A stretch of 5,892 nucleotides of DNA from Crocinitomicaceae bacterium (lineage in GTDB: Bacteria > Bacteroidota > Bacteroidia > Flavobacteriales_D > Crocinitomicaceae). This document shows positions 1-5,804 of this stretch, one piece after another. Numbering within the stretch: position 1 is the first letter of the stretch; each line of letters opens with the position of its first letter. The stretch spans positions 6,032-11,923 of the forward strand of contig NZQU01000077.1 in assembly GCA_002696025.1 (NCBI GenBank), given 5' to 3'. The notes beneath the pieces are model-generated. The model had not been told where the DNA came from. It saw only the letters and a list, made by a program, of their open reading frames with translations, and made no database searches. Position numbers and translations under genes: made by a program.

Positions 1-936
1 TTAATGGAAATCAGAAAGCTGGTCAGATACCTTGATATATGTGATGGCAATATGGAAGAAGGTTCTCTTAGATGTGATGCAAACATATCTGTTAATCTTA
101 AAGGAGCAAAAGAGTTTGGACCCAAAGTAGAGGTTAAGAATATGAACTCTATGCGAAATGTTCAAAAAGCAATAGAATTTGAGATTGAAAGACAAATAAA
201 CTGTAATGAAAATGGAGAACATATATATCAAGAAACCAGAAGTTTTAATGCTTTAAATGGTTCGACAATTTCAATGCGATCCAAAGAGGCAGCTAATGAT
301 TATCGATTTTTTCCAGAGCCTGATTTGCCTAATTTAAATATCAAAAAAGAGTATATAGATTCTATTCAAAAATCTTTGCCTGAACTTCCTCGTCAGTTAT
401 TTGAAAAATATACCAAAAGCTATAATCTATCAGATTATGATGCCTTAAATATCATTGAAAATAAAGAGATTTCATCTTATTATGATGAGTTAATCTCATA
501 TACCAATAATTATAAGGTGGCTGCAAATTGGTTAATGGGTGATGTTAAATCATATTTAAACGAGAATGGTGTATCCATTTCTCAATTTCCAATTTCTCCA
601 AAGAGATTAAGTGATTTAATTCAATTAATTGAAGATGGGAAACTTTCAACTACTATTGCTTCTCAAAAAATATTCCCTGAACTGCTCAAAAGTGATGCGT
701 CATCTTCACCATTATCAATAGCCGAAAAGCTTAATCTAATTCAAGAAAATAATGAAGATGCCATTTTTGATTTTGTCGATGAGGTCATTATCAATAATCC
801 TAATGAAGTTGAGCGATATAGAAATGGAGAAAAGCAGCTTGTTGGCTTCTTTATGGGACAACTAATGAAAGTTTCTAGAGGAAAAGCAGACCCCAAAACA
901 TCAAATAAAATTTTACGTAAAAAATTAGATGAATGA
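1..936 (+). CDS. gatB: Aspartyl/glutamyl-tRNA(Asn/Gln) amidotransferase subunit B, 3' part (5' end outside window)
   Basis: GatB is the kinase/tRNA-binding subunit of the cytoplasmic GatCAB complex, which converts misacylated Glu-tRNA(Gln) and Asp-tRNA(Asn) to Gln-tRNA(Gln) and Asn-tRNA(Asn). The reading frame is open from base 1, so the ATG at position 4 is internal. About 311 residues are present of a family length near 480, and the N-terminal part with the PROSITE GatB signature is missing. Visible family blocks are DGNMEEGSLRCDAN (residues 15-28 of the fragment), VEVKNMNS (43-50), SMRSKEAANDYRFFPEPDLP (91-110), and a C-terminal YqeY-like helical tail containing VGFFMGQLMKVSRGKADP near the end. 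The stop codon shares an ATGA with the next gene, so downstream translation is probably coupled to it. No frameshift or missing block is seen in the part present. Identification is secure; the missing 5' end reflects the window edge, not a broken gene. Confidence 0.97.
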   Translation, partial: LMEIRKLVRYLDICDGNMEEGSLRCDANISVNLKGAKEFGPKVEVKNMNSMRNVQKAIEFEIERQINCNENGEHIYQETRSFNALNGSTISMRSKEAANDYRFFPEPDLPNLNIKKEYIDSIQKSLPELPRQLFEKYTKSYNLSDYDALNIIENKEISSYYDELISYTNNYKVAANWLMGDVKSYLNENGVSISQFPISPKRLSDLIQLIEDGKLSTTIASQKIFPELLKSDASSSPLSIAEKLNLIQENNEDAIFDFVDEVIINNPNEVERYRNGEKQLVGFFMGQLMKVSRGKADPKTSNKILRKKLDE

Positions 937-2084
937 ATAGATTCACAATAGTATTTGTCTTATTTAATTTCCTTTTATTTTCTTGTACATCAGAGGATGA
1001 AGTTACTAGAAGTAACTTCGAGATTAATGGAATTATTAAAGGTGCAGAAAATCAATTTTTATACCTACAGGCCCCATCTGAGAATGGGATTATTGAGGTA
1101 GCTAAAGTTAAACTATCAGGAGCAGGATCCTTTTCAATTAAGGGAGATATACCTGGATTCAGCCTATATAATTTACGTTTGGGTGAAGATAATTCTAAGA
1201 TCATTTTACTTCCTATTGCTCCAAACGATAAATTAGCTATAAATACAACTGTTAAAAGTTTTAATGACAAACCTTTAATTAGTGGTATTTCATGGTCTAA
1301 ACAGGCCAATGAATATTATGCTTTTATAGATAAGCAAAAAAAAAGGAGTGAAAAATTCAAAAATTTAAATCAAAATTCTAGCAATAATGATTTTCAAGAC
1401 TACTTAATAAGTGCTCGAAATAAAATTGATAGTTTTAGCATAGCCAGTCTTAAAAAAAATCCTCAAAGTACTTTTAATATTGTTTTATTTCCTGCATTAT
1501 TTCCTTTAAGTTCCATTGAAAATTGGGATAAAAACAATTTATTATTGATGCGTCAAGTTATAAGAGATCTTCGAAACAAATTTTCTAAATCTGCTTTGGT
1601 TAATAGATATAGCAATCAAGTTGATAAAATAGAAGGGGCTTACCTTGAGTATATTAGCATGAAAGGTGGAAAGATAGATGCGCCAGACTTTGCTTTGCAG
1701 ACTGTCTATGGTGACAAATTAAAACTATCAGATTTACAAGGAAAATATGTTTTAATTGATTTTTGGGCATCTTGGTGTGGTCCTTGTAGAAGAGAAAATC
1801 CAAACCTTGTTAGATTATTTAAAAAGTTTCGTAAAAAAGATTTTACCATTTTGTCAGTTTCCCTAGATAACAATATTGATGCTTGGAAAAAAGCCATAGA
1901 GAAAGATGGATTAATATGGAAAAATCATGTAAGTGATTTACTTGGATGGGAGTCACCACTTACAAAAATTTATAAATTCAATCAAATTCCACATACAGTT
2001 TTGGTAAACAAGGAAGGGAAAATAATTGCTAAAAATTTAAGAGGAAAGCAATTGGAAAATAAATTATTAGAAATATTAAAATAA
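933..2084 (+). CDS. TlpA-family thiol-disulfide oxidoreductase, lipoprotein, with DUF4369-like N-terminal domain
   Basis: A 383-aa exported thioredoxin-fold protein. A hydrophobic signal peptide ends in a lipobox, LFSC, with the lipidated Cys at residue 18. The following residues TSEDE are acidic, resembling the lipoprotein export signals that send Bacteroidetes lipoproteins to the cell surface (inference). Residues about 29-115 form a beta-rich domain like DUF4369, 120-245 are mainly helical and lysine-rich, and 247-383 are a TlpA/ResA-like thioredoxin domain. Its active site is WCGPC (C282, C285) and the cis-proline is P353 in QIPHT. Apart from C18, the only cysteines are the active-site pair. 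The likely role is reduction or isomerisation of disulfides in the envelope; the substrate is unknown. The ATG lies in the ATGA overlap with gatB and is immediately followed by the signal peptide, which supports this start. The next gene, one base downstream, has the same architecture. A run of nine A (1336-1344) lies in the linker. Confidence 0.9.
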   Translation: MNRFTIVFVLFNFLLFSCTSEDEVTRSNFEINGIIKGAENQFLYLQAPSENGIIEVAKVKLSGAGSFSIKGDIPGFSLYNLRLGEDNSKIILLPIAPNDKLAINTTVKSFNDKPLISGISWSKQANEYYAFIDKQKKRSEKFKNLNQNSSNNDFQDYLISARNKIDSFSIASLKKNPQSTFNIVLFPALFPLSSIENWDKNNLLLMRQVIRDLRNKFSKSALVNRYSNQVDKIEGAYLEYISMKGGKIDAPDFALQTVYGDKLKLSDLQGKYVLIDFWASWCGPCRRENPNLVRLFKKFRKKDFTILSVSLDNNIDAWKKAIEKDGLIWKNHVSDLLGWESPLTKIYKFNQIPHTVLVNKEGKIIAKNLRGKQLENKLLEILK

Positions 2085-2085
2085 C

Positions 2086-3201
2086 ATGAAAACAGTTTTT
2101 TTAAGCGCATTATTATTATTTAGTTTTTTGTCATTTTCTCAAAGTGTCAATATAAGCATACAAGGTAAAATCGTTAATTCAAATTTTGAAGAGGCTTGGT
2201 TATTTAAAAGATGGAGAAATGACAGTCTTGCATTTCAAAAAAACATCAAGATTAATGATGATGGTTCTTTTTCTTTTAAAACAAAAATACCCTCTGAAGA
2301 TTATTATACGCTTGCATTTCCTGGAGATGCTAGTATTGAATTAGTATTAAGAAAAGACAGTGATATTAAAATTTATGGTGATGGTTCTAACATTACAAAA
2401 TTCTGTAACATAGTTAATTCAGATGAGTCACAACAAATGCTTTTTTTCAAAAGAGAATTGAATAAATGGCGAAAAACTTTAGATTCTGCTGAAAAAATTG
2501 TTAAAACCGACCCTTCTAGAAAACAAGAGTTAACTGAGGCTATATCACCAAAATTTTACTCTTTCAAACAATACCAACAGAACTATGTTGCCCAAAACCA
2601 AAACTCAGCAGCTTTACTTCCATTATTAGAACTGTTTCCTATGGAAACACAAATGGAAACTTTTGAAATATTGATTAATCAAATTAAAATTGGAATACCC
2701 AAAAGTATTTTAATTCAGAAGGAATTGAAAAAAATGCAGGATTATAAAACTAAAAAAGCACTTTCAAACCCCCTAGCTATTGGTAAATTAGCGCCAGATT
2801 TTGAGGAGGTGTGTAGAGATGGTTCAAGCAAATTAAGGTTAAGTTCCTTAAGAGGAAAAATAGTACTCCTTGATTTTTGGGCATCTTGGTGTGCTCCATG
2901 TAGAAGAGAGAATCCAAGTGTTGTAAAGCTTTACAATAAATACAAAAATGATGGATTTACTGTTCTAAGTGTATCATTAGACTCTAATAAAGACAAATGG
3001 CTTGAGGCAATTACAAAAGATAGCTTGATTTGGCCAAATCATGTTTCAGATCTTGGAGGTTGGAGAAGTAAATCATCAAAATTATATGGAGTTTCTTCCA
3101 TACCTTTTACAGTTTTAATTGATGCTGAAGGGAAAATTATTGCAACAAACCTAAGAGGTGTTGCATTAGAGAATAAATTGAGTTCTATATTTGAAAAGTA
3201 A
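2086..3201 (+). CDS. TlpA-family thiol-disulfide oxidoreductase, secreted, paralogue of the preceding gene
   Basis: A 371-aa exported thioredoxin-fold protein. The N-terminus is a classical signal peptide (MKTVFLSALL, then a hydrophobic core ending LSFSQS). There is no lipobox, so cleavage by signal peptidase I near residues 18-20 would release it into the periplasm. A DUF4369-like domain spans about 22-105, a helical charged linker 110-225, and a TlpA-like thioredoxin domain 233-371 with active site WCAPC (C269, C272) and cis-proline P340 in SIPFT. Two extra cysteines, C107 and C243, are absent from the neighbour. The thioredoxin domain aligns without gaps to that of the preceding gene (residues 255-370 against 268-383), with about 72 of 116 identities by hand count; the N-terminal halves are much less alike. 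The gene starts one base after the previous stop, and its end overlaps lpxH by 11 bases. It is probably a membrane-free partner of the lipoprotein; its substrate is unknown. Confidence 0.9.
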   Translation: MKTVFLSALLLFSFLSFSQSVNISIQGKIVNSNFEEAWLFKRWRNDSLAFQKNIKINDDGSFSFKTKIPSEDYYTLAFPGDASIELVLRKDSDIKIYGDGSNITKFCNIVNSDESQQMLFFKRELNKWRKTLDSAEKIVKTDPSRKQELTEAISPKFYSFKQYQQNYVAQNQNSAALLPLLELFPMETQMETFEILINQIKIGIPKSILIQKELKKMQDYKTKKALSNPLAIGKLAPDFEEVCRDGSSKLRLSSLRGKIVLLDFWASWCAPCRRENPSVVKLYNKYKNDGFTVLSVSLDSNKDKWLEAITKDSLIWPNHVSDLGGWRSKSSKLYGVSSIPFTVLIDAEGKIIATNLRGVALENKLSSIFEK

Positions 3202-3985
3202 TTTGACTACAAAAAACATATATCTTGCTTCCGATTTTCATTTGGGTATTCCAGATGAAAAAACAAGCCTTTTAAGAGAAAAAGAAATAATTTCATGGCT
3301 AAATGAGATTGAAAATGATGCAGAAGAAATATACTTAGTTGGAGATATTTTTGACTTTTGGTTTGAATATAAAAGAGTTGTGCCAAGAGGTTTTGTTCGA
3401 CTTCAAGGTAAAATTGCTTCCATAACAGATAAAGGAATCCCAGTTCATGTTTTTACTGGAAATCATGATATGTGGATCTTTGACTATTTACCTAAAGAAC
3501 TTGGTGTTAAGCTTCACAGAAAACCTATCGAAAAAACTTTTTTTGGAAAAAAATACCTTATAGGTCATGGAGATGGATTAGGACCAGGAGACAAGAGTTA
3601 TAAATTTTTAAAAATCATTTTTCAGAATTCCATTTGTAAATGGCTTTTTGCAAGGTTGCATCCTAATTTAGGTATATGGCTGGCCCAAAAATCTTCTACA
3701 TCTAGTAGAAATATTAATGCCAATGAAGATGCGTTATTTAAAAGTAAAGAGCATGAGCTATTATATCATTTTTGTAAAGAACATGCAAAAAATAATAATT
3801 GCGATTATTATATTTTTGGACACAGGCATTTGCCTCTCAAAATAAATATTAAAGATGGGGTTGAGTATTTGAATTTAGGTGAATGGCTTTCTTACAATAC
3901 TTTTGTTAAAATCACACCTGACAATACAACATTGATGCAATACAAAAATGGATCAATGAAAGTCTTTGAAAACCCTTTGGGTTGA
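3191..3985 (+). CDS. lpxH: UDP-2,3-diacylglucosamine diphosphatase (LpxH-type metallophosphoesterase)
   Basis: LpxH hydrolyses UDP-2,3-diacylglucosamine to lipid X plus UMP, a cytoplasmic membrane-associated step of lipid A synthesis. The 264-aa product shows the calcineurin-like metal motifs in order: SDFHLG (D15, H17), GDIFDFWFEY (D52, D55), GNHD (N91, H92, D93), GHGDG (H126, D128) and GHRH (H211, H213). The DFWFEY extension of motif II is typical of LpxH rather than generic phosphoesterases. The start is unusual. An in-frame TGA lies at 3179-3181 and the first in-frame ATG falls at residue 94, inside the GNHD motif, so initiation must use a non-ATG codon. TTG at 3191 is chosen (then K-S-N-L); TTG at 3203 is the alternative and gives a protein four residues shorter. 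Neither has a convincing Shine-Dalgarno sequence. The 11-base overlap with the thioredoxin gene suggests coupled translation. It converges with ispH, with 2 bases between the stop codons. Confidence 0.94.
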   Translation: MKSNLTTKNIYLASDFHLGIPDEKTSLLREKEIISWLNEIENDAEEIYLVGDIFDFWFEYKRVVPRGFVRLQGKIASITDKGIPVHVFTGNHDMWIFDYLPKELGVKLHRKPIEKTFFGKKYLIGHGDGLGPGDKSYKFLKIIFQNSICKWLFARLHPNLGIWLAQKSSTSSRNINANEDALFKSKEHELLYHFCKEHAKNNNCDYYIFGHRHLPLKINIKDGVEYLNLGEWLSYNTFVKITPDNTTLMQYKNGSMKVFENPLG

Positions 3986-3995
3986 TTTTATTTTA
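3971..3995 (+). terminator. Possible weak intrinsic terminator at the lpxH end
   Basis: AACCC-TTT-GGGTT (3971-3983) can form a 5-bp stem with a 3-base loop, followed by the T-rich tract GATTTTATTTTA (3984-3995). It overlaps the last lpxH codons and the stop, and runs into the end of the convergent ispH. The stem is short, so it may be a weak terminator for the + strand operon. Read on the - strand, the same hairpin is followed only by TTCAAAG, so it is a poorer terminator for ispH. Confidence 0.35.
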
Positions 3996-5211
3996 AAGCA
4001 TTTTCAATTGCCTTGTCTATTTGATTTTCAATTTCAAATATTTCTAAAAACCTATGAATTACTTTGTCCATTATTGAGTCAGGACAAGATGCACCCGAAG
4101 TAAATGCGATAACAGGTTTGCTTTTAGAAGGTAAATAAGGTTTTATAGTTTTTATGGATTTACTGTGAATGTCAAAATGATTAATTTCATGATTAGATAT
4201 AATTTCAGTATCATCTTTAATAAAAAAAGTAGTGCTTTTTTGCTCAAGCAGTTCAACTAAATGGGTCGTGTTAGAACTGTTGTAGCCACCCACAACAATA
4301 CTCATATCAATCTTGTTTTTCATTAATCCAATGGTTGAAGACTGGTTGTCATTTGTAGCATAGCATAATGTGTCCCTTGTGTCAGCTATGTGATTAGGAA
4401 GATCATTAGCTCCATATTTTTGAAGCATAATGTTTTTTAAATAGTCACTTATTTCTTGAGTTTCTGTGGCCAACATAGTTGTTTGATTGACAACACCAAT
4501 TTTATTTAGATCAGTTTTTATATCAAAATCTTTTGAGTACCTCCCTTCAAATACTGTATAAAAATCTTGTTTGTTTTTATCATCTAATATAATTTCACCT
4601 AAAATTTTAGCATCATTAATATCTTTAATTATTAATGTGGGTGCATTTTGATGACTTCTTGAAAAAGTTGCTCTTGTTTCTTCGTGTTTGCTCTTTCCAT
4701 GAATAATAATTGAGTGATTGCTACTTCCAAGTTTTTCAGAACGTTTCCAAACCTTCTCTACAAATGGACAGGTTGTATTGTATTTTTTTATATCAACACC
4801 AATATTTAATAGCTTTTTTTCCATTTCAACAGAAGCTCCAAATGCAGGTATTAAAATCACATCATCTTTTGTAAGAGTATTGATGTCAATTAATTCATTG
4901 CCATGTGTGTCCTGAATAAATTTTATTCCTTTTTCTGTTAAATCATCATTTACATTTGGATTGTGTATCATTTGACTTAATAAAAAAATGTTTTTACCTG
5001 GGTTTTCATCAATGGCCTTATAAGCAATTTCAATGGCGTTTTCAACGCCATAACAAAAACCAAAATGTCTTGAAATTAAAAAAGTGACATTTTCAAACTC
5101 AAGTGAAGTGGGACTGTAATCTTTTTTTCGAGGATCGAGAATTTTTCTCTTTGATTTGATATTAGAGATAATTGGTGATTTATAAAATTCTGGAATATCA
5201 AATTTTTTCAT
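3988..5211 (-). CDS. ispH: 4-hydroxy-3-methylbut-2-enyl diphosphate reductase, long form
   Basis: IspH (LytB) is the cytoplasmic [4Fe-4S] enzyme that reduces HMBPP to IPP and DMAPP, the last step of the MEP isoprenoid pathway. The three cluster cysteines are C53 (HFGFCYGV), C148 (TTCPFV) and C283 (DTLCYATNDNQ). The substrate and proton-relay region is visible as HGKSKHEET (H171, H176, E177, E178), NQTTML (242-247), GGYNSSNT (308-315) and SGASCPD (372-378). At 407 aa it is about 90 longer than the E. coli enzyme. It has an N-terminal extension of about 40 residues and an insertion before NQTTML containing GRYSKDFD, both features of the plant/cyanobacterial-type subfamily, which also occurs in Bacteroidetes. 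C376 in SGASCPD is an extra cysteine where many homologues have Ser, Thr or Ala. The ATG start is preceded directly by TTAGGA, too close for a normal Shine-Dalgarno; the start fits the N-terminus of long-form relatives (FDIPEFYKSP). Confidence 0.96.
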   Translation of the reverse strand: MKKFDIPEFYKSPIISNIKSKRKILDPRKKDYSPTSLEFENVTFLISRHFGFCYGVENAIEIAYKAIDENPGKNIFLLSQMIHNPNVNDDLTEKGIKFIQDTHGNELIDINTLTKDDVILIPAFGASVEMEKKLLNIGVDIKKYNTTCPFVEKVWKRSEKLGSSNHSIIIHGKSKHEETRATFSRSHQNAPTLIIKDINDAKILGEIILDDKNKQDFYTVFEGRYSKDFDIKTDLNKIGVVNQTTMLATETQEISDYLKNIMLQKYGANDLPNHIADTRDTLCYATNDNQSSTIGLMKNKIDMSIVVGGYNSSNTTHLVELLEQKSTTFFIKDDTEIISNHEINHFDIHSKSIKTIKPYLPSKSKPVIAFTSGASCPDSIMDKVIHRFLEIFEIENQIDKAIENALK

Positions 5212-5240
5212 TCCTAACGATTCTATTTAAAATTAAAATA

Positions 5241-5248
5241 CAAATATA
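5241..5248 (-). promoter_or_regulatory. Putative Bacteroidetes-type -7 box for ispH
   Basis: On the - strand this reads TATATTTG, an exact match to the Bacteroidetes sigma-factor -7 consensus TAnnTTTG. It lies about 30 bases upstream of the ispH ATG and would give a leader of roughly 25 bases. No TTG is present at the -33 spacing, so support is partial, and such boxes arise by chance in DNA this AT-rich. Confidence 0.4.
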
Positions 5249-5256
5249 GCATGATA

Positions 5257-5266
5257 ATACATGTAT
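5257..5266. repeat. 10-bp perfect palindrome upstream of ispH
   Basis: ATACATGTAT is a perfect palindrome lying 9-18 bases upstream of the putative ispH -7 box, in the spacer and -33 zone, where a repressor could act. TAATACAT occurs here (5255-5262) and again at 5301-5308. Both are short and AT-rich, so chance occurrence is a real possibility. Confidence 0.25.
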
Positions 5267-5326
5267 ATTAATATGATGATTATTTCAAAATTAAACTTAT
5301 TAATACATATTTAATAATTTTATAAT

Positions 5327-5343
5327 AGCAATTTAGAATTGCT
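5327..5343. repeat. Interrupted palindrome upstream of the IPExxxVDY gene
   Basis: AGCAATT-TAG-AATTGCT has perfect 7-bp arms around a 3-base centre. It sits 6 bases upstream of the TAAATTTG box at 5350-5357 and ends 25 bases before the chosen ATG. It could be an operator overlapping the promoter of the IPExxxVDY-pyk unit, or a small hairpin in a leader if transcription begins upstream. No T tract follows directly, so a terminator is unlikely. Confidence 0.35.
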
Positions 5344-5349
5344 TTTGTT

Positions 5350-5357
5350 TAAATTTG
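5350..5357 (+). promoter_or_regulatory. Putative -7 box for the IPExxxVDY-pyk unit
   Basis: TAAATTTG matches the Bacteroidetes -7 consensus TAnnTTTG. No TTG lies at the expected -33 distance, and the implied leader before the ATG at 5369 would be only about 6 bases, so the true promoter may lie further upstream in the 5270-5330 stretch. A TATAAT at 5321-5326 is another weak candidate. Confidence 0.3.
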
Positions 5358-5368
5358 TTGCTCTTCAT

Positions 5369-5800
5369 ATGAAAAAGAAAAAATTTACATTAGATTCTGT
5401 TATTGATTACGATTATGATTTAATAGGTATTTGTTCTCATCATAGTGATTATCGTTTGATGTGGTCTTTAAATTCAATTTTAAATTTAGGACTTACCAAA
5501 GAAAAAGATTTATTTCTAGTAGAAGGCCCAAAAAAAGTTGGAGATATGGAGTTTCCTTCTTATTACTATAAAGATGTTTTAGATTATACTTTTTATAGAG
5601 TAATAAAAAATAAATTTGGAGCTCATACTTTAATTTCAGAAGCAAATAATATTGATTATTTTTTGTTTGTCCAGAATGGATCTAATAAAGATATGAAGAT
5701 TAACTTAATTAATAAATTAAGAGAATGTGATGCAGTCTTGGGTGTTTTTGATCTTGATCCTGCTGGTTTTAATTCCACCCAATATATTGACTTAAACTAA
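5369..5800 (+). CDS. IPExxxVDY-family protein, function unknown
   Basis: A 143-aa protein with no signal peptide or membrane segment, so probably cytoplasmic. It has the hallmarks of the Bacteroidetes IPExxxVDY family: a lysine-rich start, then DYDYDLIGI (13-21), SDYRLMWSLN (26-35), a central FPSYYYKD block (62-69), and the naming motif. Here the motif is degenerate: ISEANNIDY at residues 89-97, with Ser for Pro and Ile for Val, followed by the family's hydrophobic FLF. The C-terminal part (residues 104-130) is a charged helix and then VLGVFDLDP. The ATG at 5369 is preferred over an upstream in-frame TTG at 5339, because relatives begin just before the DYDYDL block and the extra residues would overlap the palindrome and the -7 box. 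It lies 4 bases upstream of pyk, as in other members of the phylum, so co-transcription with pyk is likely. No biochemical role is known to me. Confidence 0.85.
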   Translation: MKKKKFTLDSVIDYDYDLIGICSHHSDYRLMWSLNSILNLGLTKEKDLFLVEGPKKVGDMEFPSYYYKDVLDYTFYRVIKNKFGAHTLISEANNIDYFLFVQNGSNKDMKINLINKLRECDAVLGVFDLDPAGFNSTQYIDLN

Positions 5801-5804
5801 TTAT

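Noticed and set aside
4..6. ATG at position 4 as the true start of gatB
   Set aside because: The frame is open from base 1, and the family needs about 170 more residues upstream, so this methionine is internal.
1..231. Open frame of 76 codons on the - strand at the window start
   Set aside because: Antisense to strongly recognised gatB coding sequence; the translation has no recognisable domain and reflects AT-rich DNA.
1052..1309. 85-codon open frame on the - strand
   Set aside because: Lies wholly inside the first thioredoxin gene on the opposite strand, with no recognisable domain, promoter or ribosome site.
1706..1897. 63-codon open frame on the - strand
   Set aside because: Antisense to the conserved thioredoxin active-site region; the opening is a by-product of the sense codons.
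1756..2893. 24-base exact repeat (1756-1779 and 2870-2893) as a mobile or recombination repeat
   Set aside because: It encodes the shared thioredoxin active-site strand in two paralogous genes, and flanking identity fades as expected for homologous coding sequence.
4718..4915. 65-codon open frame on the + strand
   Set aside because: Antisense to conserved ispH coding sequence, including the TTCPFV block; no independent support.
5339..5368. TTG at 5339 as the start of the IPExxxVDY protein, adding 10 residues
   Set aside because: Relatives begin shortly before the DYDYDL block, ATG at 5369 is a better start codon, and the extension overlaps the palindrome and the putative -7 box.
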